From Kuenenia sp039794105 (GTDB taxonomy: Bacteria > Planctomycetota > Brocadiia > Brocadiales > Brocadiaceae): a DNA stretch of 64,000 nt. How positions within the stretch are numbered: position 1 is the stretch's first letter; the number at the start of each line of letters is the position of its first letter. Location: the NCBI RefSeq assembly GCF_039794105.1, contig NZ_JBDIWA010000001.1, positions 186,001 through 250,000 of the forward strand, in the 5' to 3' direction. This document shows, one piece after another, positions 45,243 through 54,115 of the stretch. The notes below the pieces were generated by a model. It was not told the DNA's origin. It saw only the letters and a program-made list of their open reading frames with translations, and searched no databases. Both the position numbers and the translations under genes were made by a program.

Positions 45243-45312
45243 GGTTGGCAGTCTACAGTCGGCAAATTGCAAACTGCCGATTGCCGATTGTTGATTGCAG
45301 ACTGTCGGGTTG
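45243..45312 (+). repeat. Heptad array upstream of gspF, self-complementary
   Basis: Ten in-phase 7-bp units from GGTTGGC (45243) through AGTCTAC, AGTCGGC, AAATTGC, AAACTGC, CGATTGC, CGATTGT, TGATTGC and AGACTGT to CGGGTTG. Its two halves are inverted: CAGTCT at 45249-45254 pairs with AGACTG at 45299-45304, and TCGGCAA at 45259-45265 pairs with TTGCCGA at 45281-45287. It shares words with the array beyond gspF. Confidence 0.85.
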
Positions 45313-45342
45313 TTTTTTTAAATTAAATTGAGAGATTATGTC

Positions 45343-46596
45343 ATGTCCATTTTTCAATATTATGCGGTAAACAGTACGGGAAAGAAGATAAAGGAGCGAA
45401 TAGAGGCTGCATCATCGGAGGAAGCGATTTCTAAAATCCGCGGATTAGGCTATTTCCCTACCGGCATAAAAGAATTACCTGTACGCGGAAAATCAGCGGA
45501 ACAGCATGCCGCGACAACGCAGAAGAAAAAATTTGGCGAGATAAATATATCCATTGGAGGAGTAAAGTCTAAGCATTTGACGCTGTTTACGCGTCAGTTA
45601 TCCACATTACAGGATGCGGGTTTGCCAATAATCAGGAGTTTGCAGATACTTGCCGCACAGCTTAAAAAAGGCATGTTGAAAAAAACGGTGCTGAAGGTCA
45701 TTGAAAATATTGAAGGCGGAAGCACATTGTCGGGAGCGCTTGCAAGACATCCGCGGGTATTCGACAAGCTATACGTAAATATTGTCAAAGCCGGAGAAGT
45801 AAGTGGTTCACTGGATATTATTTTGAGGAGACTGGCTGATTTTAGGGAAAAGATGGAACGGCTTATCCGAAAAATAATAACCGCTATGATTTATCCTTCT
45901 GTTGTGGTAGTGGTTGCAGCGGCAATCCTCATAGGCCTTATGATCTTTGTCGTACCCAATTTTGCGAAAATATTTGACGAGCTGGGATTAGACCTGCCTG
46001 CCCCAACCAGGATGCTGATTCAGTTCAGCACTGCTCTTAAGACAAATTGGATGTATTTGCCTGCCGTACCGGTTGGAACCTTTATTTTTTACAAACTCGT
46101 AAGAATGATTAAGAAGGTGAGGCTGCTCATTGACCGGGCTAAATTTAAGATACCGGTTTTTGGGGCAATAATAAATAAATCTACAGTATCCCGGTTTACC
46201 CGTACCCTAGCGACGTTAACATCAAGCGGTGTGCCTATTTTAGATTCGCTCATGAATTCGAAAGATACCACCGGAAATGCTGCCGTTGCCCAGGCGATAC
46301 AAAATATTCATGATAGTATCCGTAGTGGTGAAACTATCGCAAAACCGTTGCGTGAATCAAAGATTTGCAATGAAATAGTCGTCAATATGGTTGAAGTAGG
46401 AGAAGAGACTGGCGAGCTGGAAAAAATGCTAACAAAGGTTGCCGACAACTATGACGATGAAGTGGACAGGGCTGTTGAAGGGCTTGTAAGCCTGATAGAA
46501 CCGATTATGATTGTGTTTTTGGGAGGTTCGGTTGGGTTTATTGTAATCGCAATGTTTCTGCCTTTGGTAAAATTGATGCAGAGTATCGGCGGGTAA
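45343..46596 (+). CDS. GspF/PilC-type inner membrane platform protein
   Basis: 417 residues from ATG 45343 (MSIFQYYAVNSTGKKIKERIE), the family's usual start; TTG 45328 is an upstream alternative. Two T2SSF domains: LTLFTRQLSTLQDAGLPIIR with SLDIILRRLADFREKMERL and the membrane helices, then SRFTRTLATLTSSGVPILD with ETGELEKMLTKVADNYDDEV and a final hydrophobic helix. It anchors the assembly ATPase. Repeat arrays of related words lie on both sides of the gene. Confidence 0.93.
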   Translation: MSIFQYYAVNSTGKKIKERIEAASSEEAISKIRGLGYFPTGIKELPVRGKSAEQHAATTQKKKFGEINISIGGVKSKHLTLFTRQLSTLQDAGLPIIRSLQILAAQLKKGMLKKTVLKVIENIEGGSTLSGALARHPRVFDKLYVNIVKAGEVSGSLDIILRRLADFREKMERLIRKIITAMIYPSVVVVVAAAILIGLMIFVVPNFAKIFDELGLDLPAPTRMLIQFSTALKTNWMYLPAVPVGTFIFYKLVRMIKKVRLLIDRAKFKIPVFGAIINKSTVSRFTRTLATLTSSGVPILDSLMNSKDTTGNAAVAQAIQNIHDSIRSGETIAKPLRESKICNEIVVNMVEVGEETGELEKMLTKVADNYDDEVDRAVEGLVSLIEPIMIVFLGGSVGFIVIAMFLPLVKLMQSIGG

Positions 46597-46620
46597 TATT
46601 TGTGGTAAATCAGAGACTTT

Positions 46621-46753
46621 AAACTACAGTCGGCAGTCGGCAATCGGCAGTCGGCAAATTGCAGATTGGGGATTGAAAACTGAGGACTGAATTACGAAGG
46701 ACGAGAGACGAGAGACGAGAGACGAGAGACGAAGGACGAGAGACGAAGGACGA
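46621..46753 (+). repeat. 133-bp heptad array with drifting unit sequence
   Basis: Nineteen consecutive 7-bp units with no indel. The words pass from AAACTAC to AGTCGGC (three copies plus one AATCGGC), AAATTGC, AGATTGG, GGATTGA, AAACTGA, GGACTGA, ATTACGA, AGGACGA and then GAGACGA (four in a row at 46705-46732, one more at 46740). Unit length is constant while sequence changes step by step. It begins 25 bp after the gspF stop; the 286-bp gap to the NUDIX gene holds nothing else recognisable. Confidence 0.95.
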
Positions 46754-46882
46754 GGGAAACTACCTCAGGGTTATTTTGCCCCGATCCCATGAACGGTTAC
46801 GAAAAATCGGGAATGCTCCGGCTTTGGGCAGGACAAAAACGAAATTTAACGAGATTTAACGTGTTTTATTAAAGGTGCTATA

Positions 46883-47377
46883 ATGATAGTTTACCCCGGA
46901 ATAAGAATAAGTATAAGGAAGGATGAGGTTGCCCTTGATGACGGAAGAAAGGTGATGCGGGAGGTAGTTGACCATCCAGGCTCTGCCGCCATCATTCCTT
47001 TTATTGCAAACGATGAGATTCTGTTAATTAAACAATACCGGTATGCGGTAAACGAAACGATATATGAAATACCAGCCGGAACCCTTGATAAAGGTGAGAC
47101 TTTTTTTGAATGTGCAAGCCGGGAACTGGAAGAAGAAACAGGGTATAAAGCAGGCATTCTTACCCCTTTGGCAGTCATTTATCCGTCCCCCGGTATTTTG
47201 AACGAAACCATGCATCTTTATAAGGCAACAAACCTGATCAAAACGAAAACGAATCATCAGGCAGATGAATCAATCAAAGGGATTGTTACGATTAAAGTAA
47301 AAGAGGCGTCTGAAATGATAAAAAGGGGTGAGATCAAAGACGCAAAAACGGTGTGCTGTATTTTAATGATGATGTAA
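46883..47377 (+). CDS. NUDIX hydrolase (ADP-ribose pyrophosphatase-like)
   Basis: 164 residues. The Nudix box GTLDKGETFFECASRELEEE plus TGY (about residues 73-95) fits G-x5-E-x7-R-E-x2-E-E-x-G-x with all ligands present. DDGRKVMREVVDHPGSAAIIP before it and YPSPGILNETMHLY after it are typical of the ADP-ribose pyrophosphatase group. Cytoplasmic hydrolysis of nucleoside diphosphate-X compounds is expected. The start is ATG 46883 with AAAGGTG upstream. Confidence 0.88.
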   Translation: MIVYPGIRISIRKDEVALDDGRKVMREVVDHPGSAAIIPFIANDEILLIKQYRYAVNETIYEIPAGTLDKGETFFECASRELEEETGYKAGILTPLAVIYPSPGILNETMHLYKATNLIKTKTNHQADESIKGIVTIKVKEASEMIKRGEIKDAKTVCCILMMM

Positions 47378-47413
47378 AAAAAGAAAGAAGAAGGTGGCAG
47401 TCTGGTGGAAATA

Positions 47414-47527
47414 ATGAAAGGGATCAACCCGCCTTACGCACAATACTGCAAATACAAATACAAACATACAGGCCATTTACTGAAATGCTATGATAAGGGG
47501 CTTCTTGATTCAGGGGCTGGTAAGTGA
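47414..47527 (+). CDS. Possible small protein (37 aa)
   Basis: ATG 47414 preceded by GGTGG gives 37 residues beginning MKGINPPYAQYCKYKYKHTG and ending LLDSGAGK, with TGA at 47525-47527. It overlaps the 3' end of the convergent flavodiiron gene by 18 bp. The composition (Tyr, Lys, Cys) is not that of a random reading but no family is recognised. Its status is uncertain. Confidence 0.25.
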   Translation: MKGINPPYAQYCKYKYKHTGHLLKCYDKGLLDSGAGK

Positions 47528-48697
47528 TTTGGCAAAATCATATCCGAAGATTGAACACTTTTTCAAAATTTCTTCTGTGGGGATAAAATTAGCTTTTAGG
47601 GAAGGTTGCACCACATTTAACTTTAGGCCTCTTAAACGGTCTTCCATTAGTTTAACTGCTTCTCCGCTCCATCCATACGTGCCAAATGTTGCACATTTCT
47701 TGCCTTTAATGTTAAGACTAAATAAAATATTCATCATATCCCAAATGGGTTTTACTGCATCTCCATTCATTGTGGGCGAACCAAACAGCAACCCATCGGC
47801 AGATTCTATTTCGAACCGTGCATGTTCCGGAGAAATAGCGGCAACATCCAACAGCTTTGCTTCACTGCTTACCGTACAAGCGCCTTTTGCTATCGCCTCC
47901 GCCATTTTTTTCGTATTCCCATAGACAGATACATATAAAATTACGATGAGTTTTTTGCTTCGGGGGGGGAGTGGCGTGCTCCACTCTTTATATGCCTTTA
48001 TGTATTTTTGCGGGTCTGTTCTTAATATAGGGCCATGGCTGGGAGCAATCATTTGTATGTCGAGTTGATTTATTTTGTCTAACGCTTCAAGTATTTTTTT
48101 CCTGAAGGGACCCATTATGTGCTCAAAATAATACCTGAAATCTTCAAAAAAGTCATCCACCCTGTCATCAAAAAGTCTTTCATCGCAAAAATGGGTGGCA
48201 AATCCATCACAGGGAAACAGTATCGCATCGTCATGCAAATAAGTAAACATGGTATCCGGCCAATGCCAGAATGGGGCATGAATAAACTGTAATTGTCTGT
48301 TTCCCAGAGAAATGCATTCGCCGTCCTCAACCGTTTTTCCGTTAAACTCAGAGTTAAGAATGTTTTTCAGAAACATTGAGGAGGTCTTTGTCGATAAGAC
48401 CTGGGCATTTCTGGCTAGTTTTAATAGCTGTCCTAACGATCCGGTATGGTCCATTTCCGTGTGATTTACCACAATATAGCAAATGTCTTTAAGGGGTATT
48501 AACGATTGCAGTTTATTGAGATATTCAGGGGTAAATTTTTCATGAACGCCATCAATGATTGTTGGTTTATCCGCCATGATAAGATAGGAATTATACGTGC
48601 TGCCAAACCGGGTTTCAAAAACAACGTCGAAAGTCCTGAGGGTGGCATGTAAGACGCCTGTCCAATAAACGTTATTTGTAAGTTGCAATGTCTGCAT
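47510..48697 (-). CDS. A-type flavoprotein / flavodiiron protein
   Basis: 395 residues. The beta-lactamase-like domain carries the full diiron ligand set: NHTEMDHTGS (H-x-E-x-D-H), HAPFWHWPD, FPCDGFATHF and APSHGPI. The flavodoxin domain from about residue 255 has VILYVSVYGNTKKMAEAIA (FMN phosphate loop) and GSPTMNGDAVKP with FGTYGWSGEAVK. Such enzymes reduce O2 to water or NO to N2O in anaerobes and protect oxygen-sensitive enzymes. No rubredoxin domain is fused. It is close to the iron-sulfur rich leuD and activase genes. Confidence 0.93.
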   Translation of the reverse strand: MQTLQLTNNVYWTGVLHATLRTFDVVFETRFGSTYNSYLIMADKPTIIDGVHEKFTPEYLNKLQSLIPLKDICYIVVNHTEMDHTGSLGQLLKLARNAQVLSTKTSSMFLKNILNSEFNGKTVEDGECISLGNRQLQFIHAPFWHWPDTMFTYLHDDAILFPCDGFATHFCDERLFDDRVDDFFEDFRYYFEHIMGPFRKKILEALDKINQLDIQMIAPSHGPILRTDPQKYIKAYKEWSTPLPPRSKKLIVILYVSVYGNTKKMAEAIAKGACTVSSEAKLLDVAAISPEHARFEIESADGLLFGSPTMNGDAVKPIWDMMNILFSLNIKGKKCATFGTYGWSGEAVKLMEDRLRGLKLNVVQPSLKANFIPTEEILKKCSIFGYDFAKSLTSP

Positions 48698-48927
48698 TGT
48701 TTATAAGAGATTAGCTGTTAACCCTTACAGGGTTGTTTCTTTTTGAAATAAAAATGCCGTGGTAGTGATAAATACTTTTTGCGGGTTGCAAAACCTGAAC
48801 CCACCGGGAATGAAGTTTACGTAAAGTTTGGAGCATTGGGTTTTTTGTCATTTGAATTTGTTTCGTATTTCGATATTCGTATTTCGAATTTGGTTGCAGA
48901 TAAAGACTGTGCTAAGGATTGTTTGTG

Positions 48928-49416
48928 TTATTGCCCTATTTTATTTTTCACAAAATTCATCAACCCGCCCGATTGAATAATTTCCTGCATTTCGTGTGGA
49001 AATGGTTCAAAGGTAAAACGCCTGTTCAAGGTATAGTCAAAAATTTCGCTCTTTGCCAAATCCACCTCTATTTCATCTCCTTCTTTGATGTGATCCGCAG
49101 CTTCAGGACACTCGAAAATAAGCAGGCCAATGTTTATAGCATTTCTGAAAAATATTCTGGCAAATGATTTTGCGATGACGCAGGAAATGCCTGCTGCTTT
49201 GATAGCGATCGGGGCATGTTCACGTGAAGACCCGCAACCAAAATTCTCTCCCGCTACAATAACGTCTCCTTGTTTTATCTTTTTTATGAAATCAGGGTCG
49301 GCATCTTCCATGCAATGCTTTGCCAATTCATTTGGGTCTGTCGTATTCAAATACCGGGCCGGGATGATTTCATCGGTGTTAATATTATTGCTAAACTTCC
49401 AACATTTACTTTTCAT
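48928..49416 (-). CDS. leuD: 3-isopropylmalate dehydratase small subunit
   Basis: 162 residues, the size of the short LeuD class found with archaeal-type LeuC. KCWKFSNNINTDEIIPARYL (the substrate-orienting NTDEIIPARYL motif), then GENFGCGSSREHAPIAIKAA and GISCVIAKSFARIFFRNAIN define the aconitase swivel domain. It pairs with LeuC to isomerise 2-isopropylmalate to 3-isopropylmalate. Its partner gene is 4.7 kb away on the same strand, with the activase gene in between. The related substrates citramalate or homocitrate cannot be excluded. Confidence 0.9.
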   Translation of the reverse strand: MKSKCWKFSNNINTDEIIPARYLNTTDPNELAKHCMEDADPDFIKKIKQGDVIVAGENFGCGSSREHAPIAIKAAGISCVIAKSFARIFFRNAINIGLLIFECPEAADHIKEGDEIEVDLAKSEIFDYTLNRRFTFEPFPHEMQEIIQSGGLMNFVKNKIGQ

Positions 49417-49479
49417 TTATTTTTTTATTCTCATTCAGAAAAAAGTTACTGATGCCATTTACCATTCATCTCCATTTTT

Positions 49480-52400
49480 TCATCCTGCCTTTGCATACGA
49501 CTCCGAAACGGTTTTTGATGCAGGCGGATATTTTTTTATCTCTTGTTTTTTTTGATTCAACCGGCACTCCATTCTTTGATAGGCCTGGTGCATAAAGGCT
49601 TCCAGTCGTGTTTCTTCGTTTGTTTGCTCCTGACCGTCAAAGGATAATTTCAGGCAGGGAATACCGGCATTCTCCCTTTGAAATCGCTCAAGTATCCCGT
49701 TTACTATTGTCCCCGGCATACAATGGAAAGGAATAATATTTACAATACCATCGAATCCCTCTTCGGCATATTCAACTGCTTTCCCCATACTCAGCACAGG
49801 GTCTCCTTTATAGGAGTCGTCGATGTATTTTTTCCCTCTCCTTATAAGCTCTTTGATTGTTGCGTCCTTATAGAAATGCCTTATTTTGCCTTTAAAGACG
49901 TTTGTGAGTTTATATGCATCATATCTCTGTACAATCGCGGATATGAATTCCCCCAAATATCCCTTATAATCTTTTTCGTTAAGACATGATTCCCTGCGGC
50001 AATGTGCAATATAGTTAATCCATTCTGCGAATGGAGGATTAAAGGCCTCTCCATTGAGCCGTTCTATATTTTTGATGAGAAAATTGTTTGCAAAATCATT
50101 GAGCCGCACATAATTTTCTCCAATAATGCCGATCAACGGTCTCGGCTTACTCCTGTCTACCTTTATATTTGTAAAATCGTGCCTTGCTTCTCTTGCAATA
50201 TCAAGCAGATTCATGCCTTTGTCCAGGGCCGATTCTGCTTTTTTAAGGTACTTTTCATATACGGCGTCAGCTTCTCCCTTATTTATCTCATAAGGTCTTA
50301 TTTCCCTTTGCAATTTCTGCATGAGATCTGTAAAAACAATGCCATTCCATGCAAGTTTTCTGAATCCTGTCCCCAGCCCTTTTGTATCTTCCTCATAATT
50401 TTCTCCCTGATCCAGGGTATATAAAGGGACATTCGTAAGACCTAGATCGTCCAGTACCATGCGTTGAAATTTATTGTACTGGCCGAATCTGCAAGGGCCT
50501 GAAGCCGTTGCCATCAGGAAGGCGCTTGCTTCCGGATCAAAATCGGGCGACATTGATTTTTTAACAATATCCCCTGTGGTAAGTATTGCGGGGTAGCACT
50601 CTTTTCCTGAAGTATACTTTCTTCCGATATCGACTGAATTTTCGTCTGCCATGGGCATCGCTTCTGCCGGTACCCCGTTAGCCCTCATAGCGGCAGCGAT
50701 CATTCTGCCATGATCACACATATGGGGGACATAAAGTGTTCTCTTTTTTCCACCGGTAATTTGGCGTGTGGCGATATCTTCCTGCCGCCTCCTGGTTTTT
50801 GTTGCAGGTTTAACGTTTTTAAGGCTGTCAATAAACGCCTCGCAACGGGTTATAGCGCCAACATCAGCGCTGTGTTCATCTATTTCTATGGTAAGGCAGG
50901 GTTTTCCCGCCAGCTCCTTATAGAAAAATTTGGAGATAAATGAATCAGGGCCGCAGCCAAAGTTTGTGATATATAAAGGATAGAGCCTCTTGTCTTTTGC
51001 AATCAACCTTGCGGCGGCAATAAACCTTTGCCCTGTTTTCCAGTACATATTAGGGTAATCGTGCGAAACTTCTTCAATGTCCAGCGTCAAATAGTCAAGA
51101 GGTATTACCAGTATTCCCAGGTCGCGTAATTTTTCCGGAAGACCAAGATTCATTCCCGTATCGCACCCATTGTATGATCTGCTAATCAGTATAAAAGCCT
51201 TTTCATCATCCGCAATAGTGTCTAAAATTTCTTTTCCGCGTTCTTCTAATTTTTTAGTGAAAGCGCTCTGTGCCTCAAGTGCCACTTCGATTGCCTTATC
51301 TGCAACGACTCCGGTTACCCCAACGCTTTTCGCAATTTTATGGAGGGTTTTTACCAGGAATTCTTTTCCATATTCAAAATGAATAACTGGCGATAGCGTT
51401 TTAAACCCACGGTTATCCAAATCGATACCTGAGCGCACGAGGTATGGTATACATTGCACGTAAGGACAGGCATATGAATGGGTAAGTTTCTTACTGGAGT
51501 GTGTCAAATTTATAACGCTGGGCAAAAATAAATAATCAATTTCCCTTTCCAGCATATCAATGACATGTCCATGGGCGACCTTTATGGGAAAGCATGTTTC
51601 TGCCGTAATAACCTCAACGCCATTATAAATAATGTCCTTGTTTGTATCACGGGAAGTAATCACCTCGAGACCCATTTCGGTAAAAAACGCTTTCCACATG
51701 GGAAACAAATCATAAAAAGTGGATACCTGCGGTATCCCTATTTTCTTCCCCAAGGGGTTTTGGGGTTTATTTTTTGGATAAGTATTATATAGCGCCTGTT
51801 TTCTTTCACTGAAAAGCCTTGGCAAATGCTTCCCTTTTTTTAACGTCCTCTCGTCGTCGAATTTTCCGCACCGGCTTCCGTAATGAAGCGGGTCTTCTCC
51901 TTCTATACTGACCTTTCTTATTTCGCAAATATTTGAACAATCCTTGCAAACAAAAGAGGAGAGTTCATATCGTTTGTGCCTGATATCAAATCCCCTAAAC
52001 CGTGATTTATCCCATGTTTTCTCTTCCATTGCAATAATGGCGGAACCGATTGCCCCCATAATATCATGGTGTGGAGGCACAATTACCTTTTTACCCGTTA
52101 CTTTTTCAAATGCAGATTTTACTCCACGGTTTGCTGCTACCCCTCCCTGGAAGAAAATGGTGTTTCCAATAGGGCGGTCTTCAACAACCCTGTTTATGAA
52201 ATTTAGTACAACGGAATAGCTCAAACCGGCAAGCAGGTCTTCCTTCGAGGTGCCTCCCTGCTGATGATGATTTAAATCAGATTCCATAAATACCGTACAT
52301 CTCTCGCCAAGATGCGACGGGCAGCATGATGAAAGGGCGCGGTCGTTAAATTCTTTCTTTATATTTACATTCAGTTTTTCCGCCTGTTCTTCCAGGAATG

Positions 52401-53772
52401 AACCGGTACCCGCCGCACATACCTTGTTCATGGCAAAATCCACAACAGCGCCATTTTCCAGCCGGACAAATTTTGAATCCTGTCCGCCGATTTCGAAGAT
52501 CGTATCGACTTCCTTATTTACACTTGCGGCAGCAGTGGCATGGGCGGTAATTTCGTTTTTGGCGATATCGGCGCCGATAAAATCCCCCGTTAAGTAACGT
52601 CCCGAACCTGTCGTTCCGGCACCGTTGATAACAACCCTGTCGCCAATCTCCAGTCCCACCTCATAAAGGCCCTGTTTTACCGCTTCAAGCGGCCTTCCGG
52701 CGGTCATAAGATAACGCCTTGCCAAAATGTTTTTGTGCTTGTCGATAACCACAACATTCGTACTGATGGAACCTACATCGATACCTACATATGCTTCGAC
52801 TTTCCCGTTTTCATCAAGATGATGCGTCTGGTCAACAATTTTATAATTATCCGAACGAAGAGGCTCTAGATTTGATGCTTTTGAACTGCGGTTTTTAAAA
52901 TATTCCTCTATTGCCTTCAGGCCACGGAATGGCGACTTTATTTCCTTATCTATCAGAGTAAATACCGAACCAATCGCCCCCATTACCTTGTAATACTGCG
53001 GAATAACCAGTTCTCCGGATTTTAATTCCAATATATCTTCAAATGCCTTCACCATGCCGGCATTTGCAACAACACCTCCCTGGAAAATAATGGGTTTTAC
53101 AAATTCCTTGCCCTTGCCGATGTTGCTTTTAAAATTCCTTGCCATTGCATAACAAAGCCCTGCGACGATGTCGTAAACCGGCGTGCCTTCCTGTTGTAAG
53201 TGTATCATATCTGTTTTGGCAAACACACTGCAACGACCGGCAATGCGCGGGGGGTTTTTTGATTTTAAGGCAAGTTCACCAAATTCTTTTTCTATGGAGA
53301 CCCCAAGCCTTGCCGCCTGTTGGTCCAGAAATGAACCGGTGCCGGCTGCACACATTGTATTCATTGAAAAATCAGAGACTTTCGTCTGGCCGGTTGATTT
53401 GTCCCGTTCAATAAGCATAAGCTTGGAATCTTCTCCGCCAATTTCAATAATGGTGCGAACATCAGGATGCAACGTTGTAGCGGCCTTACTATGCGCAACA
53501 ACTTCATTTATAAAGGCAATATCCATTAATCCGGCTATTAACTTCCCGCCAGTCCCGGTTATTGCAATGCCGTCAATATCGTCCATATGTGTCCTGTTGA
53601 GCATATCTCTTATTACCAGGAGGAACGTTTCGACCGGCTGCCCGTGTGAACGAACGTAATGATCTTCTAATATCTCTTTTCTTTCATTAATTAAAACTGC
53701 TTTTATACTGACAGAACCAATGTCCACGCCTATATATTTTTTTTGATACATACGTTTATCTGTTCCCTTCAT
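49480..53772 (-). CDS. Acyl-CoA dehydratase activase / CoA-substrate-specific enzyme activase fusion protein
   Basis: 1430 residues from ATG 53772 (MYQKKYIGVDIGSV begins seven codons later; ATG 53751 is also possible). Two tandem ASKHA ATPase domains of the BcrA/BadF/HgdC type: KYIGVDIGSVSIKAVLIN with CAAGTGSFLDQQAARLGV in the first, EAYVGIDVGSISTNVVVID with CAAGTGSFLEEQAEKLNV in the second; the Cys of these motifs binds the shared [4Fe-4S] cluster. A Cys-rich segment follows (CKDCSNICEIRK). The DUF2229 region (ISYDLFPMW-like IPQVSTFYDLFPMWKAF, ETCFPIKVAHGH) comes next, then a HgdB-like dehydratase domain (CDHGRMIAAAMRANGVPAEA, SGKECYPAILTTGDI). Such large proteins couple ATP hydrolysis to low-potential electron transfer, but the substrate here is unknown. 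Confidence 0.88.
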   Translation of the reverse strand: MKGTDKRMYQKKYIGVDIGSVSIKAVLINERKEILEDHYVRSHGQPVETFLLVIRDMLNRTHMDDIDGIAITGTGGKLIAGLMDIAFINEVVAHSKAATTLHPDVRTIIEIGGEDSKLMLIERDKSTGQTKVSDFSMNTMCAAGTGSFLDQQAARLGVSIEKEFGELALKSKNPPRIAGRCSVFAKTDMIHLQQEGTPVYDIVAGLCYAMARNFKSNIGKGKEFVKPIIFQGGVVANAGMVKAFEDILELKSGELVIPQYYKVMGAIGSVFTLIDKEIKSPFRGLKAIEEYFKNRSSKASNLEPLRSDNYKIVDQTHHLDENGKVEAYVGIDVGSISTNVVVIDKHKNILARRYLMTAGRPLEAVKQGLYEVGLEIGDRVVINGAGTTGSGRYLTGDFIGADIAKNEITAHATAAASVNKEVDTIFEIGGQDSKFVRLENGAVVDFAMNKVCAAGTGSFLEEQAEKLNVNIKKEFNDRALSSCCPSHLGERCTVFMESDLNHHQQGGTSKEDLLAGLSYSVVLNFINRVVEDRPIGNTIFFQGGVAANRGVKSAFEKVTGKKVIVPPHHDIMGAIGSAIIAMEEKTWDKSRFRGFDIRHKRYELSSFVCKDCSNICEIRKVSIEGEDPLHYGSRCGKFDDERTLKKGKHLPRLFSERKQALYNTYPKNKPQNPLGKKIGIPQVSTFYDLFPMWKAFFTEMGLEVITSRDTNKDIIYNGVEVITAETCFPIKVAHGHVIDMLEREIDYLFLPSVINLTHSSKKLTHSYACPYVQCIPYLVRSGIDLDNRGFKTLSPVIHFEYGKEFLVKTLHKIAKSVGVTGVVADKAIEVALEAQSAFTKKLEERGKEILDTIADDEKAFILISRSYNGCDTGMNLGLPEKLRDLGILVIPLDYLTLDIEEVSHDYPNMYWKTGQRFIAAARLIAKDKRLYPLYITNFGCGPDSFISKFFYKELAGKPCLTIEIDEHSADVGAITRCEAFIDSLKNVKPATKTRRRQEDIATRQITGGKKRTLYVPHMCDHGRMIAAAMRANGVPAEAMPMADENSVDIGRKYTSGKECYPAILTTGDIVKKSMSPDFDPEASAFLMATASGPCRFGQYNKFQRMVLDDLGLTNVPLYTLDQGENYEEDTKGLGTGFRKLAWNGIVFTDLMQKLQREIRPYEINKGEADAVYEKYLKKAESALDKGMNLLDIAREARHDFTNIKVDRSKPRPLIGIIGENYVRLNDFANNFLIKNIERLNGEAFNPPFAEWINYIAHCRRESCLNEKDYKGYLGEFISAIVQRYDAYKLTNVFKGKIRHFYKDATIKELIRRGKKYIDDSYKGDPVLSMGKAVEYAEEGFDGIVNIIPFHCMPGTIVNGILERFQRENAGIPCLKLSFDGQEQTNEETRLEAFMHQAYQRMECRLNQKKQEIKKYPPASKTVSESYAKAG

Positions 53773-53862
53773 CAATTTATTACCTTAATCCTGCACCAAA
53801 AATGATATTTTTCGTGCAAATAATTTCTTGTACTCATCTTAACACACACAATTGCAGTTATT

Positions 53863-53965
53863 TATACCTTACAGGTTCACAAATTACGAAATGTAGAGCG
53901 AAGAGTCTCTTCGCTCTACAACAGCAACTTTCAAGAAATCACAATTTGTGAATCCGTAAGGTATA
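53863..53965. repeat. Nested palindrome element (103 bp)
   Basis: Outer arms 53863-53885 and 53943-53965 (TATACCTTACAGGTTCAC and its near reverse complement) match at 21 of 23 positions. In the centre, 53893-53919 is a perfect 13-bp stem GTAGAGCGAAGAG...CTCTTCGCTCTAC with a one-base loop. The element occupies most of the 343-bp gap between leuC and the activase gene. It looks like a miniature mobile repeat; it would also halt or attenuate transcription. Confidence 0.75.
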
Positions 53966-54115
53966 CAAATATTTAAAATCCGGCAATCGCTAGAAACCCT
54001 CACGAATACCGGCTAAGGCAGATGCTTTGTTTTATGCTGCTTCTATAGGGCAGTCGAAAATCATAGAGAGAAGTATCACTAATGCTGGATATTAAACGGT
54101 TTTGCAAGCCTATGG

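Noticed and set aside
45243..46753. CRISPR array
   Set aside because: Units are contiguous 7-mers without spacers and no cas gene is present.
47490..47924. 144-residue plus-strand open frame
   Set aside because: It lies antisense within the flavodiiron gene and has no family features or ribosome site.
53139..53659. Plus-strand open frames of 91 and 158 residues
   Set aside because: They are antisense shadows of the first ASKHA domain of the activase gene.
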